From Stomorhina lunata (Eukaryota; Arthropoda; Insecta; Diptera; Rhiniidae): a stretch of DNA of 64,000 bases. The position numbers and the translations under genes are program-made. Numbering within the stretch: position 1 is the stretch's first letter; each line of letters opens with the position of its first letter. The stretch covers positions 54,417,186 to 54,481,185 of the forward strand of contig OW121741.1 of NCBI GenBank assembly GCA_933228675.1, read 5' to 3'. Under the pieces are notes generated by a model. That model was not told where the DNA came from, did not search any database, and saw only the letters and a list, made by a program, of their open reading frames with translations. Positions 1-10,645 of the stretch are shown here, piece by piece.

Positions 1-769
1 AAATATACAAAACAACGAATTAATTATTCATTGTTTACTCCGGGTATTCGAATTTCTAAATAATGTTTTGTATGTTTTTAATATAAAATAACATTTTTCT
101 TCTTTTCTTACTGTAAAATTATGTTTATGTTATATAAAAGCATTAACTAAACACATTTATAATGCAGTAAAATAATAAATAGACAAATTTTTACTAAGGG
201 TTTAAACCGATTATTTAAAAATCGAGTATTTTTAACTCATGTTGAATATATATACATCACTATAATGTTTTTTGTAAATTTCATTGACCGATGTCTGTTT
301 TTTGTTGAAAACACGAATTTTTTGTTAAAAATTAGAATTTGTATTATCAATTTCTTTGAAAAGTTTGGTTTTAGTATGAAATATGTAAAATAGAGTATGA
401 AATATCATGGAAATTATATTTCATAAATTCCCCACCCCCGAAACCTTTTATACGATAAAAAATAGCAAATTAGAAATAATATGATAACTAAATTTAGCAA
501 AAATATTATTTTTTAATAGATAAGTCTGAAAACTTAAATATTTTCTTTAAAAGTTTTCACAAAATATTATTTGTCAAAACAGTAAAATATTTAACGTAGC
601 TTAAAATTATGTAGACAGCTACTTTAAATTATTTGATGTTAACAAAAGATTAACATCGGTTTGTTAAGCTAACAATCGTTTTAGGATAATACTTTAAGGA
701 ATTTTGCTTAACTTTAGTTTACCAATCGTTGTTAATTTTTTTTGCATAAGACCGTAAAAGTTTTATAGT
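1..769. other. AT-rich sequence with no recognised gene
   Basis: I see no coding region, RNA gene or clear repeat here. It lies directly upstream of a decayed BEL/Pao gag. It could hold the leader or LTR of that element, but I found no matching LTR on the far side (after 4159), so this is not supported. Confidence 0.4.
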
Positions 770-1641
770 TGATCTATTGAATAAAAAACGACGTGCTAGT
801 GGCATTGATCATAGTTTTTTAAATACAACATCTACATTCAGTCATCAGAATCGACTTCCAAAATAAAAATTACCTAAATTTGAAGGAAAATATTCTGAAT
901 ATTCGCGATTCATAACATCGTTTAAAATGTAAGTCCACGACGAAGGTTGTATACCAACTATAGACATATTTAATTATCTGTTGAATTGTCTTGGCGGCCA
1001 AGACAAGTCGTGGAGGAAAAAAGGCTCTTGATTGTTTGAAAGAACGCTACTACAACAAATCTTTAATTTTTATCGATTATGTAAATTCGTTATTTTCGAT
1101 TCCGTCCCTTCGAAGTTCGTTGTTGTCTTTGGGTTCTGAACTTGATGTTATGAACTCAATCTTACTACACATTGTTTTAACAAAAATTGATTCTGAATCC
1201 AAAATGGTTTATGATGAAAAACAGGATTTCAGCAAGTTGCCATCATGGGATGAGTGCTATTCCATTTTAAGTCGTCGTTGTCAATTTCTTGAAAGCCGAG
1301 CAGCTGAAACCGAATCATTTCATAATCGGGAACAAAAAACTAAACCAAAATTTAGACGTCCAGGTTTGGCTTTAGTAACATCAAATACTTTATGTGAATA
1401 TTGTCAAAGCAAGGAACATTTTATCAGTAGTTGTACTTCATATTTAGCATTGCCGGTTGCTCGTAGGTTTGAATTTGTTAAGTCACATGCTCTTTGTATC
1501 AATTGTCTTCGTACGGGTCATATGGTATCAAAATGCCAGTCGAAATCTAGATGCCGTACTTGTCGCATTTCTCATCATAATCCATATTCGCAATCGTCAT
1601 CTGATTATCAGCAATCTTCAAATTCATCCTTTTCGAATTAA
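770..1641 (+). pseudogene. BEL/Pao Gag remnant (DUF1759-like plus zinc knuckles)
   Basis: From about 770 the + strand reads as Gag, including the segment LPKIKLPKFEGKYSEYSRF near 857, which resembles the DUF1759 Gag domain. It is interrupted by a stop near 925 and by a change of frame near 990. The open part (991-1641) continues with a conserved helical stretch (DFSKLPSWDECYSILSRRC) and then cysteine-rich zinc-knuckle repeats: CEYCQSKEHFISSC, CINCLRTGHMVSKC and CRTC. The end is a low-complexity Ser/Gln/Asn tail. Gag packages the element RNA. This copy is broken at the start and has lost the Gag-Pol link. Confidence 0.8.
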
Positions 1642-1760
1642 TCATCACTTCAACGATCTTCATCGTCGTTAAATCCGTCATCGTTTCGGCCATCGTCATT
1701 TCGTTAAATGAAATCTTAATGGTCGGTCCAATTATTCAACAGGAACTTATCATCGCAATG

Positions 1761-2648
1761 CTTTCGTTTACATAAATACGCCTTGTCAGCTGATTTTTGT
1801 AAAATGTACCGACAGTTTCTAGTAAATGAAGAGGATAGAAACTTCCAACTTATTCTTTGGAGAGATGATATAAATAGCCCTATAAATCTTTACAAGCTCA
1901 ATACAGTTACGTACGGTAGCTGACGTATACAAGCACGAATTTCCTATTGGTGCACAAATTCTTAAAAAAGACCTGTATGTTGAAGATCTCGTTACAGGTG
2001 CTGCAAACAGTTGATCTGTCAATAATTAAAACTGAAACCACCCAAATCTTAGAAAAAGCTGGTCTGACTTTATCCAAGTAGAACTGCAATTGTTCACAAA
2101 TAACTCATTCGAATGAAGAAATGACTTTCAAAACTAGCAATGAGAATATTACGAAGGACCTCGGAATGTCTTGGAAGCCACATCAAGATGTCTTTTGTTT
2201 TCGATTCGATTTATCATTAATTAACATACCAACGAAATCAAAAGTAGCACCTGTAGCTCAACAGTCTTTACCGAGGTTGGAATTGTGCGCGGCTTTATTA
2301 TTGAGCCGAACGTGGGCGAAAATTAAAGACAAGTTTGAAAAATGCTATAAATATCGTACTTTTTTTTGGTCAGATTCGAAAATAGTACTAAATTGGCTCA
2401 AAAACCATTCATCGTCATATGTGTGTTTCGTCGCTAATCGCGTTTCAGAAATTCAGAATATTACAAATAATAAACCATGGCAACATGTACCAACAAAGGA
2501 GAATCCTGCAGATGTTGTATCTCGTGGGTGTCTTGCCAATGAAATGGCATCAACAATCTGGTTTAGTGGTCCAGAGTTTTTTTCAAAAAATGAAGAACAT
2601 TGCCTAAAAGTTTTATTTCAAATATCGAAGTACCTGCAATTGAATTAA
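1761..2648 (+). pseudogene. BEL/Pao reverse transcriptase and A17/RNase H remnant
   Basis: In one frame 1762-1918 reads as the middle of a Pao-type RT (ALSADFCKMYRQ, then FQLILWRDD and LNTVTYG). A frameshift near 1920 is followed by a stretch resembling the region after the catalytic YVDD box (DLYVEDLVTGA, about 1967-1999). From 2121 the frame stays open for 175 residues. The segment LPRLELCAALLLSR, then FFWSDSKIVLNWL and NPADVVSRG, is typical of the Peptidase_A17/RNase H region of Pao elements. At least three deletions or frameshifts are visible, one of them about 2235-2250 where two conserved blocks are joined too closely. It is non-functional. Confidence 0.8.
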
Positions 2649-4159
2649 GAAAGTAATTCGTTCAAAGCAACAATCGTCGCAAACTCAATCATTTCTCAAA
2701 TTGTCTCTAGCCAAGCATCATATCTTCGAATTTTACACGTAATCGTTTATGTTCATCGGTTATTTCACCTATCAAAAAGATATTTGTTTATAACAGCAGA
2801 AGAATTACAACTTTCTTTTTGGAAAGTTGTGAATGACGTTCAACATTATGCGTTTGAAAATAAAATTAATAGTATCAAAAAGGGTTTAATGTTACAGCCC
2901 TCTCTTCAAAAATTATCGCCATTTCTACAAGAATTGCCAAGTTACAAATCTACTTTAACCATTCACAGAGTTGGTGGAAGGCTAGCAAATGCACCTTTAC
3001 CTTATGACACCAAATTTCCGGCAATACGTCCTAAAGATCTATCTTCATCTAAAACACCTACATGCTAGGCCTCAAGCACTTCTCTATTCTTCGTCAACAA
3101 GTACGGATCATCAATGGTAGAGATGTCGTTAGGCAAATAGTTCGCAACTGCATTCACTGTTTTAAGTACAAACCCCGACTTTTGCAACAAGTTATGGGTG
3201 ATCTACCAGCTGATCGCATAACGGTTCAACGGCCTTTTTCTTTTTGTGGTGTCGACTTCTGCGGTCCTTTTTATACATCTTACAGGATCAGAGGAAAAGT
3301 CCCGTACAAAACATACATAGCTACTTTCGTTTGTTTTACCTCCAAAGCCATTCACATTTAGCTTGTGTCTGATTTGTCAACTAACTATTTTATTTTATCC
3401 TTAAAAAGGTTTGTTGGTAGACGAGGAGTACCCAAACGCTTGTACCGTGACAACGCCACAAACTTTGTTGGTGCAAAGTCGAAGCTGGATGAATTTAAAC
3501 AACGTTTTTTCGATGAAGATAACACAAAAGCTCTAATGCAGTACAGCGAAGTTACTGGATTCCAGTTTTCTTTCATTCCACCCAGATCTCCTCATTTCGG
3601 CGGTTTGTGGGAATCGGCGGTGAAGTCTATGAAAACTATTTTGGTGAAAAACATGTCTCAGGCCAATGTCACTTATGAAGAACTACAAACCATTCTTATC
3701 GAAGTCGAAGCCATTCTCAACTCTCGTCCTCTGACAGCACGATCTGATGATCCAAATGATGGGGAAGCTTTAACTCCAGCCCACATGCTTATTGGTTCAT
3801 CATTACTTGCTCTGCCTGATGAAAATTTAGAGCACTGCAAGAACACAAGTTACTTAAGGCGATAGAAACTTGTCACTTACTTGAAACAACAATTTTGGTT
3901 GCAATGGACTCGAGACTATGTTCTAAATCTACAAGACAAGTCAAAATGGTTCAAAGAAAGCGTTGAGATCAAAGAAGGCAGCTTGGTAATAGTACATGAA
4001 GATAATCTACCTCCACAGCTGTGGCTTCTCACACATATTATCAAAACAATACCAGGTCGTGATGACAGAATCCGAGTGGTGGACTTGAAGACGTCCAAAG
4101 GCACATTTCGAAGATCAATTCATAAAATTGCTCCCTTACCAACCGATAAAACGGATTGA
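2649..4159 (+). pseudogene. BEL/Pao integrase and DUF5641 remnant
   Basis: Four open pieces in different frames give the integrase end of Pol. 2784-3068 carries the region before the zinc finger (HRVGGRLANAPLPYDTKFPA). 3062-3361 carries the zinc-binding part (HCFKYKP) and the start of the catalytic core (FCGVDFCGPFY, holding the first Asp). 3365-3865 carries the rest of the core, with [10 protein letters not shown] (second Asp) and [15 protein letters not shown] (catalytic Glu). 3881-4159 is the C-terminal DUF5641-like domain with RVVDLKTSKGTFRRSIHKI and a short tail. A stop at about 3361 and another at 3863 separate them. The whole D,D-35-E set is visible but not in one frame. Confidence 0.85.
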
Positions 4160-4455
4160 AAGAGCCCTTTTAATGGGCCGGAGTATGTTTAGTCATAATA
4201 TATTTAATGATTTACTTGTTAATTAATCAAAAGTTTATTTAACATTGCATTCCTTTAGCACTTAAATGAATTCATTCTTATAAAGATCTTGCCGTTAGAC
4301 AAATACAAAAATGTTAATTTTTCCAATTTTTATAAATTTTAATTGTTGTCATTTACTTCAGAAAAATAATTGAAGCATTGTTAATCTGCTCATTAAAGGA
4401 AGCAGTAGCTAAACATTAAAACGCATCATTGCATTTTTTATTTTCTTCGTTAACA
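4160..4455. other. Intergenic sequence, nothing recognised
   Basis: AT-rich stretch between the end of the BEL/Pao remnant and the 155-bp tandem repeat. I found no LTR end or other feature. Confidence 0.4.
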
Positions 4456-4841
4456 GGTCCATTCTGAAATTATATCCAATAAATTTTATCCGCCCATCTC
4501 CTAAGATTTTCGAGAAAAGGACTAAAGTCCTTTTTAAAATTTAAAAATCAAATTTCTTAATAATTCCGAAAAAAAACTGTTAACACTTTTGACCATTGGA
4601 TATTTATTCAGGTAATTTCTGAAATGATATCCAATAAATTTTATCCGCCCACCTCCAAAGATTTTCGAGAAAAAGACTAAAGTCCTTTTTAAAATTTAAA
4701 AATCAAATTTCTTAATAATTACGAAAAACAAACTGTTAACACTTTTGACCATTGGATATTTATTCAGGTCTGTTCTGAAATGATATCCAATAAATTGTAT
4801 CCGCCCATCTCCTAAGATTTTCGAGAAAAGGACAAAAGTGC
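4456..4841. repeat. Tandem repeat, about 155-bp unit, 2.5 copies
   Basis: Units start at 4456, 4611 and 4767. Each contains ATATCCAATAAATT, TATCCGCCCA, GATTTTCGAGAAAA and, in the first two, CCATTGGATATTTATTCAGG. The period is 155-156 bp. The third unit breaks off after about 75 bp. Copies differ at a few positions only. The repeat is not linked to any element I recognise. Confidence 0.9.
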
Positions 4842-5085
4842 ATAAATATCATTTAGAATTTTCTTTTTGGTTTTTTCGACATATTAAGCGTAAAAAAATG
4901 TTTACTCAAACATTTGTAAATATTTTGAATCTGGGATAATATGGTATATAGCAGTATTTTTTTATTTTTTTAATCCTGATTTTAGTATATAAATATCGGC
5001 TTTAAAGTGATAGCTAAATTTTTTACCATTAAGAGTACCCCTGTTAAGTGCTTAAGATAGCCTTGTTAACTATTTGGTTTGCAAT
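4842..5085. other. AT-rich sequence, nothing recognised
   Basis: No coding sequence or repeat recognised between the tandem repeat and the following inverted-repeat element. Confidence 0.35.
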
Positions 5086-5392
5086 CCGAAATATACAGGT
5101 AAAACCGATGTATTCATCCACAGTGGCTAGGAAAAATCTACTTCTTTTAACATAAAATATTGAAAATCACTTCATGCTTTCTATTTCGCACTTAGAATTA
5201 GTATTGGGGTACATTTTTTTCTCTATTCATGCTAAAATGATGTTGTATTATCATGATGGATCCCCAAAAGTTTGGAAGCCGAGTTAAGTGCCCTGTTGCA
5301 AACTTGAAAAGATTTTTAATATTTTGCATTGATAGCTGTAGACTTTTCCTAGCCACTGTAGATGAATATTTCAGGTTTACCGGTATTTTTTG
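5086..5392. repeat. Short inverted-repeat element (possible Tc1/mariner-type MITE)
   Basis: Two arms of about 55 bp are inverted copies of each other, 5086-5139 and 5334-5392. They share CAGTGGCTAGGAAAA and, outside it, ATTCATC/GATGAAT and ACAGGTAAAAC/GGTTTACCGG. CAGTGG at the ends resembles Tc1/mariner tips. A TA is present beside the right tip but reads CA beside the left tip. The minus-strand open stretch inside (5198-5434) matches no family I know. Confidence 0.5.
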
Positions 5393-5587
5393 GATTACTT
5401 CAGGGGATACACATAGTCCATGATCATTTTTCACTTAGGAGGTAAGCCCCTAGGTGCTGGAGTGCCACTTTTACCAGACGGTTTTAATAATTTTACTCTT
5501 AATTCATATTGTATATTATTTGGGGCTGCATGTTTATCCTTTTAATTGCAATATTCCTTCATTTTCAGCACGGGATAGAGCTGCAAA

Positions 5588-5690
5588 ACTATCGATAGTC
5601 GCCCCACTCGATAGTTTCGATAGTCGATAGTGGTCACATTCGATAGTTTCGATAGTCTGTCATAAAACTATCGATAGTATCGAATTCTAA
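5588..5690. promoter_or_regulatory. Array of TATCGATA/CGATAG motifs at the left end of the hAT
   Basis: About eight CGATA cores in both orientations occur in roughly 100 bp, including ACTATCGATAGT twice. A matching group is at 7303-7388 beside the right end. Subterminal repeats of hAT elements are usually binding sites for their own transposase. The motif is also the binding site of the fly proteins DREF (TATCGATA) and BEAF-32 (CGATA). Which protein binds here is inference. Confidence 0.7.
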
Positions 5691-6904
5691 AAATTGCATG
5701 CAGAAACAATTGTTAACTTTAAGTACATATATCTACAAATATTTGCTTTAAATTATAGTACCTGGGTAACCGAGCCTTGCTCGGAATTTTATAATAAACA
5801 TTTCGAAGCAAGTTTTAAAGGTTTCATATATTTTTGTTTATGAAGTACTAACAAACTAAAATAAATTTAGAAAAAAGACATTACACAAATATCAAATTAA
5901 TTTTTAATCATTTCATTCATTTTGTCCAATCAACACATCAGATCAAATGCATAGTTTACAGTTCAATTCATTTTGAATAGTTTTGTAAATTGATCATACC
6001 AACATAGAAATCTCCGTCGACTCATATGCACGAACATTGCTCATAGCCTGATCAATTCATTTTGAGTTATTTTCAGTTACGCCACCTGACGGAAATTAGT
6101 CCTACCAACTAAGAAGCCTTCGCTCATGCGTAACAACTTTTCTAGAGAGTAATTTTCAGTGGCGCTACCTGTCGGAAATTAGTCATACCATCTTAAAAAC
6201 CTTCGTCGGCTCATTCGCAACAACTTTGCTAAAAACCATAACATGATCAAATACATAGTTTACTATTCTATAAAGGTCATACAAACATTCATTTGCTTAA
6301 AAGTTATAACATTACCAATTTTTCCCCTTTTTATCCTAATTTCAAAAAAGTTCCATATGCATATTTAGTACTTGATACCATTTGGATCCGGTATATTTTA
6401 TAAAAACGCAGTCAACATATTGGTCAATGGTTCATAATACTAAATGAGGTGTTAAATTATCATTTTATTTCATTTTTTACCCATTTTGGACCCCAAAATC
6501 AAAAAAGTACCAAATACGTGTTCAATATTTTTTCGCATTTATTGATTGCATTACAAAGTTTATTTCTATATTCTTTGGTTTAAAAGATAAGAGTGGCTTA
6601 AAAATAGTACCAAAAAAACTAGTTTCACCCTTATTTACCCCCTATCTGGCATAATTCCAAAAAGTACCTGTCCGATTATTTTAACATCTGTTAAAAATAT
6701 AACTTAAATTTAGTTTAAATATTATCACTTTAGGCGATATAGAATTTTCGATTTTTTCCCCTTTTTATCCTCTTAGAGGCAATCATGTATCGCGTAGGTA
6801 CCTCCTGGAGTAAACTATTGTATATGGCTTGTCTTTTAATTGTTCAGCTTTGAATTTCTCATAGGCAATAACAATGTTTTTAAAATAGGTGGCAATATTT
6901 TTAC

Positions 6905-7115
6905 ATTTAAACTAAATTTGTTTATACAGTCTTGACTTAAACAGGGTTGCACTACAAGATTCAGAGTATGAGCGAAACATGGCAAAATGTCTTTTTTACT
7001 ATAAATCGCATGCTTTTATCATTGTACTGTTTTTATCAGCAACAAATGATGCTTTTTCCTTTTTCCGTTACACCTGACATTGCAATATTTTCCGCATTGT
7101 AATTATACCACCATG
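6905..7115 (-). pseudogene. hAT transposase fragment
   Basis: Read on the minus strand, this stretch gives FVADKNSTMIKACDL, a stop, then KKDILPCFAHTLNLVVQ. The CFAHTLNLVVQ block is a hallmark of Ac/ZBED-type hAT transposases, lying just after the second catalytic Asp of the RNase H-like domain. Here the usual VTDN(A)S reads VADKNS, so the Asp position is altered in its surroundings. Nothing recognisable of the BED finger or the C-terminal dimerisation domain remains. It is a relic. Confidence 0.75.
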
Positions 7116-7407
7116 ACTTTCGGTATAAGTAGCCAGTTTTGATCATTTTTTTCTTGAATATATCACTTACTCAAGTTAACATTTGCTGAACTAAAGATAT
7201 AATTTTAGTCTTATTGATTAATTATATATTTATTTTAAAAATATCCACCGACACCAAAATTTTTCCTAACAATCAATTTAAAATATGCCGCCAACCTATT
7301 TTTGTCGATAGTATCGCTATCGGAAAAAACAATCGATAGCATACTAAAAATAAAACTATCGATATTATCGATAGTACCATCGATATTTTTGCAGCTCTAG
7401 CACGGGA

Positions 7408-7891
7408 TCTGATGCCCTAACCATACCGGAGAATTCCCTGGCGGATTTGCCTTATAGTGATGGAAATACGCTAATTTTATAACGCCTTTCGAAATTAAGC
7501 TTCCAGACATTTCTTAAATTTAGGACAACTAATGTACAAATTTTTTTTACAATACTTTTTATAACTTGAATTTCATTGGATAACACTCAAAAAACATTAT
7601 AAAATCAAAAATATAACGGTAAATAAGAACATCTGGTGTTATTTTTACTCATTGTACAAACATTTATTTGACGCCTTTTAAATTGGGTATATTTCTTTTT
7701 TTATTGTTATTGTTGCAATGCTTGTGTTTATTTTAATTTTTTTACGACATTTTGTAGTAAACAGTTACATTAACGGTATGTATTAAACAAAATAAACAAA
7801 TTAAAACGATTTGATGTTTAAGTTTCAAAATTTAAATTGCATTTTCAATATTTTTTTTTTTTTGAATGCAAACAATTACTTGACAAACTGT
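7408..7891. other. AT-rich spacer, nothing recognised
   Basis: No coding or repeat structure recognised between the hAT target duplication and the next inverted-repeat element. Confidence 0.35.
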
Positions 7892-8221
7892 ACTTAACAG
7901 TGACTTGTTAGTTTTTCTATTACATCAATTTAAATTTAGCAAGTCATACCCAATATTTTTCATCCATTTTACCAGGAAAACAGAAAACGAAATAGCTCAT
8001 TCACATTTTTTTTTTAAGAGAAGTAAATACTTCCTATACAATTGTATATAGAATATAAACGAATTGGGTTACCGTCATTGAAAAGGGGATAGTAGAGAAG
8101 CGAATGATGGTGAAAGAGACAGATAAGCTTTATATTATTCAACACTGTAATTGCACATAATATCTATTTTTAGAACAGTGAAGTTTCGACATTTAATGCT
8201 TTTTTTTTTGTTCTACAGCCA

Positions 8222-8418
8222 ATTTTATTTATTTTTCGTCGACGGCGTGATATTGCTGTAGGCTTACCGCCGACGGAGAATGCTGTGGTAATTAATAATT
8301 TTAATAGAAATTAATAATTACAGAAATTGATGTTGCCGAGAACAGCGATCGATCTAACCCAGGCTCAATGTGATATTATGTTTAGTAGTCGACGTGCTAA
8401 CCAACTAAGCCACAGCAC
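8222..8418 (-). mobile_element. tRNA-derived SINE
   Basis: Read on the minus strand from 8418, the head resembles a tRNA. An A box TGGCTTAGTTGG (8401-8412) fits the pol III consensus TRGCNNAGYNGG exactly. A B-box-like GGTTAGATCGA (8349-8359) follows at tRNA-like spacing. The body after the head is unrelated to tRNA and ends in an A-rich tail near 8222 (GAAAAATAAATAAAATT). A functional tRNA is excluded because no cloverleaf acceptor stem closes. I found no clear target duplication. Confidence 0.65.
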
Positions 8419-8990
8419 AGTTTTTCTATTACATCAATTTAAGTTTAGCAAGTGCACACCCAATATTTTTTTATCCATTTTACCAGGAAAACAGAAAACG
8501 AAGTAATAGCTCATTCACATTAAGCTCGAAAACTCAATAAAGTAGTTATCGATTTAAAACAATATTGAAAACTTACATATTCGCATACAAAATGAAAACT
8601 CCTTGCTTGTGAGTTTTCAACGAAAACTCATTTGAAAACATTTTAAATATCAATACAACACATAGTTTACCCATTTATTACAACTCTGATTCAGAAGAAT
8701 GGGAAAATAACAAAAATAAATGTCAGTTCTACTTCTGAAAACATAAAAAACAAACAATTAATTAAAAAAAAAAATTCAAAAATAATACTACAATTGTGCT
8801 TAAAAAATTATTATTTTTATGCAAAAATAAATAATTAAGTTGTTTTTTAAAGAAAATAGTGAGTGAAAAAAATAATTTTTGCCGAAAACCCAATAATTGT
8901 CAAGTTCTCAAAATGTGAACGGTAGAGTTTTCGATGGTGTTTTCATTATCGAAAACTCATAAAAATTAATAATTTTCTTTTATGTTGTTG

Positions 8991-9930
8991 TTATACCCTT
9001 CACCAATAGGTGAAATGGTATTATAAGTTTGATCATACGTTTGTAATTTTAATAGTGATCGTAGACCCCATAATAATTATACCGATCGACTCAGAATCGG
9101 GAGGAGAATCGATGTCTGTCTGTCTGTCTGTCAAATTCGGTCCGTAAACATATATCGCCAAAACACTACTTTTGATGTACAGCAAATTGCCGAAAGTACG
9201 TGTCTAAGAAATTTTGTTTTCATTTTGTAAGTATTGTTTCAGCGATATCTCAGGTGTTTATGGACCGATTGTGATGAAATTTGACAGCGTTCTTTGTGGG
9301 ATTTCCTAAAATCTGATATATAAACTCCACAAATCTAATTATGAATGTCATTGTACCGATCGACTCAGAATTGGCAGGAGAATCGATTTTGCGACGTCCG
9401 TCCGTCTGTCTGTTTTTATGTATGTCTGTCCGTCAGTCTGTCTGCCTGTCTACCTGTCTGTCCGTTTGTCTGTTGTAGTCAAATTTTTGGATCTCCTGTT
9501 TTGTCGATATCTCAGATGTTTATTTTGATGAAATTTAATAGCGTTCTTCTCAGGGGATTACTAATTATAATTTGTGGTATATATAATTTAGTATTTAAGC
9601 GATATTTCAGGTGTTTTGATGGACAATGATGAAATTCAGGGTGGGACGATATCCTTAAATTTTGTGTAAAATTATGATAATATTTAATATTGTTATATAT
9701 ATCAAATTATAGGTAATCTTCCTACGAAGTACGAAAATTGCAGCCAAGTACATAATTTGCGTTCAACGAAAATTTAAATTTTTCAAGAATTTGTGTGGGC
9801 TAAACTAAGTCAGTATAAGAAACTATATAATTATTAATAAATTCTTACGATTTTGTACTTTACTTTTGGAACACCATTGGTGTAGGGTATCAAAGATTCG
9901 GCAAAGCCGAATATACCACTCTTACTTGTT
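8991..9930 (+). mobile_element. INE-1/DINE-1 (mini-me)-like Helentron, full length
   Basis: It starts TATACCCTTCACCAATAGGTG, a subterminal palindrome like that of Drosophila INE-1. It contains CGACTCAGAATCGG motifs, two GTCY microsatellites (9115-9132 and 9391-9475) and repeated GATATCTCAG...GTTTAT blocks. It ends with the hairpin ATTCGGCAAAGCCGAAT followed by ACTCTTACTTG, with T-rich flanks on both sides. That is the structure of non-autonomous Helitron-like elements of the DINE-1 type. There are no coding genes; the Cys/Ser-rich readings across the microsatellite are meaningless. Confidence 0.85.
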
Positions 9931-10068
9931 TTTGTATAAGAATTGTTTTTGAGTGTGTGTTTTTTTAAGTTGTTTTGTTGTTTTTCTTTAAAATAGATGG
10001 AAAATATTGGTCTGCACTTGCTAAATCTGAATTGATTATAATAGAAAAACTATCAAGCAACTGTTAGG

Positions 10069-10645
10069 TATATTTTTCGTATTTTTAGAACTTTGTAATG
10101 CTGTAAAAATTATCAACAGTTTTACAAGGAAATGTTGCCTTTAAAACTAGAAATGGTCACTGATTTTGTTTTTAAGGATAAATGAAATACATAACAGCAT
10201 TTTTATTTTGTTACTCTCTACAAGTAAAGTTTTAAAATATCTAATAGTGACAATAGTTTTACAAACGAACACGCTGAAAATTTGGCAAACCTAAATGGTT
10301 TTTAGTTCTAGTCTTAAAAAAACTTACCAGCGAATTACTGCATAGACAAACATTTACATTTACTTAGTTTTTTTCCATATACTTTTTCTCAAGCCAGTTT
10401 TAAAAATATTTTTTTTAATTTTTTGAAAATTTTGTTCAACAAATATTATAAATAATAATACGTTCCGGTATCATAAAACAAACAGTAAAGAGAATCAAAT
10501 ACAAAAACGGGATCGACATCTTTAACCGTTTCGTCGTACCTGTGATTTGAAATCGTAGAATTTCGCGAAAATGTGAATTTGTAATAATTAAAGTTTATGC
10601 TTGTTTAATTGTACCAATCTTTAACATTAATAAAAGTAATAGTTT
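10069..10645. other. AT-rich sequence, partly repeated elsewhere
   Basis: No gene is seen. The part around 10355-10455 (TTTACTTAGTTTTTTTC and AAATTTTGTTCAACAAATAT) recurs at about 46255-46330 and its two duplicates, so it belongs to an uncharacterised dispersed repeat. Confidence 0.5.

Larger units (their letters stand above)
770..4159 (+). mobile_element. BEL/Pao LTR retrotransposon, internally deleted, no LTRs found
   Basis: The pieces follow BEL/Pao order on one strand: Gag with zinc knuckles, a short RT remnant, the Pao-type A17/RNase H region, integrase zinc-binding and core parts, and a C-terminal DUF5641-like domain. Several in-frame stops and frameshifts break it. The aspartic protease and the N-terminal RT are missing between about 1745 and 1765, where Gag-tail sequence runs straight into RT sequence. 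About 3.4 kb remain, against 5-7 kb for an intact member. No flanking LTRs or target duplication could be found. It cannot be autonomous. Confidence 0.85.
5576..7399 (-). mobile_element. hAT DNA transposon with decayed transposase
   Basis: The ends are inverted: TAGAGCTGCAAAA at 5576 and the reverse complement of TAGAGCTGCAAAA at 7399. The 8-bp target duplication GCACGGGA is exact (5568-5575 and 7400-7407), the length expected for hAT. Both ends are crowded with CGATAG motifs. A transposase remnant on the minus strand lies at about 6905-7115. At about 5772-5788 there is a separate CCGAGCCTTGCTCGG hairpin, and 5760-6830 has no coding signal, so other sequence has probably been inserted. The element is 1824 bp and non-autonomous. 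Confidence 0.85.
7892..10068. repeat. Inverted-repeat element hosting a SINE and a Helentron
   Basis: The left arm (about 7892-7970) and the right arm (about 9991-10068) are inverted copies of about 75 bp. They share AGTTTTTCTATTA, TTTAGCAAGT and CCAATATTTT. A third copy in left-arm orientation lies at about 8417-8495, just right of the SINE. No transposase coding was seen. The precise tips and target duplication were not resolved. An INE-1-like element (8991-9930) sits inside it. Confidence 0.6.

Noticed and set aside
1907..2089. Minus-strand frames within the first BEL/Pao element
   Set aside because: They are antisense to recognisable RT sequence on the plus strand.
5198..5434. 78-codon minus-strand frame
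   Set aside because: It lies across an inverted-repeat element, resembles no protein I know and is of chance length.
5567..7408. Mutator-like element with 10-bp duplication AGCACGGGAT
   Set aside because: Ten bases do match, but moving the boundary by one base gives an 8-bp duplication with TAGAG...CTCTA tips, and the inside has a hAT transposase relic, so hAT is preferred.
8347..8418. Possible functional tRNA gene on the minus strand
   Set aside because: A and B boxes are present, but the acceptor stem does not close and the sequence goes on into a non-tRNA body with an A-rich tail; a SINE fits better.
9345..9629. Open frame of 94 codons rich in Cys, Ser, Val and Pro; similar ones at 33516-33755, 34318-34647, 47025-47213, 52512-52740 and 58012-58240
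   Set aside because: They are translations of GTCY microsatellites inside Helentron copies, open in several frames at once.
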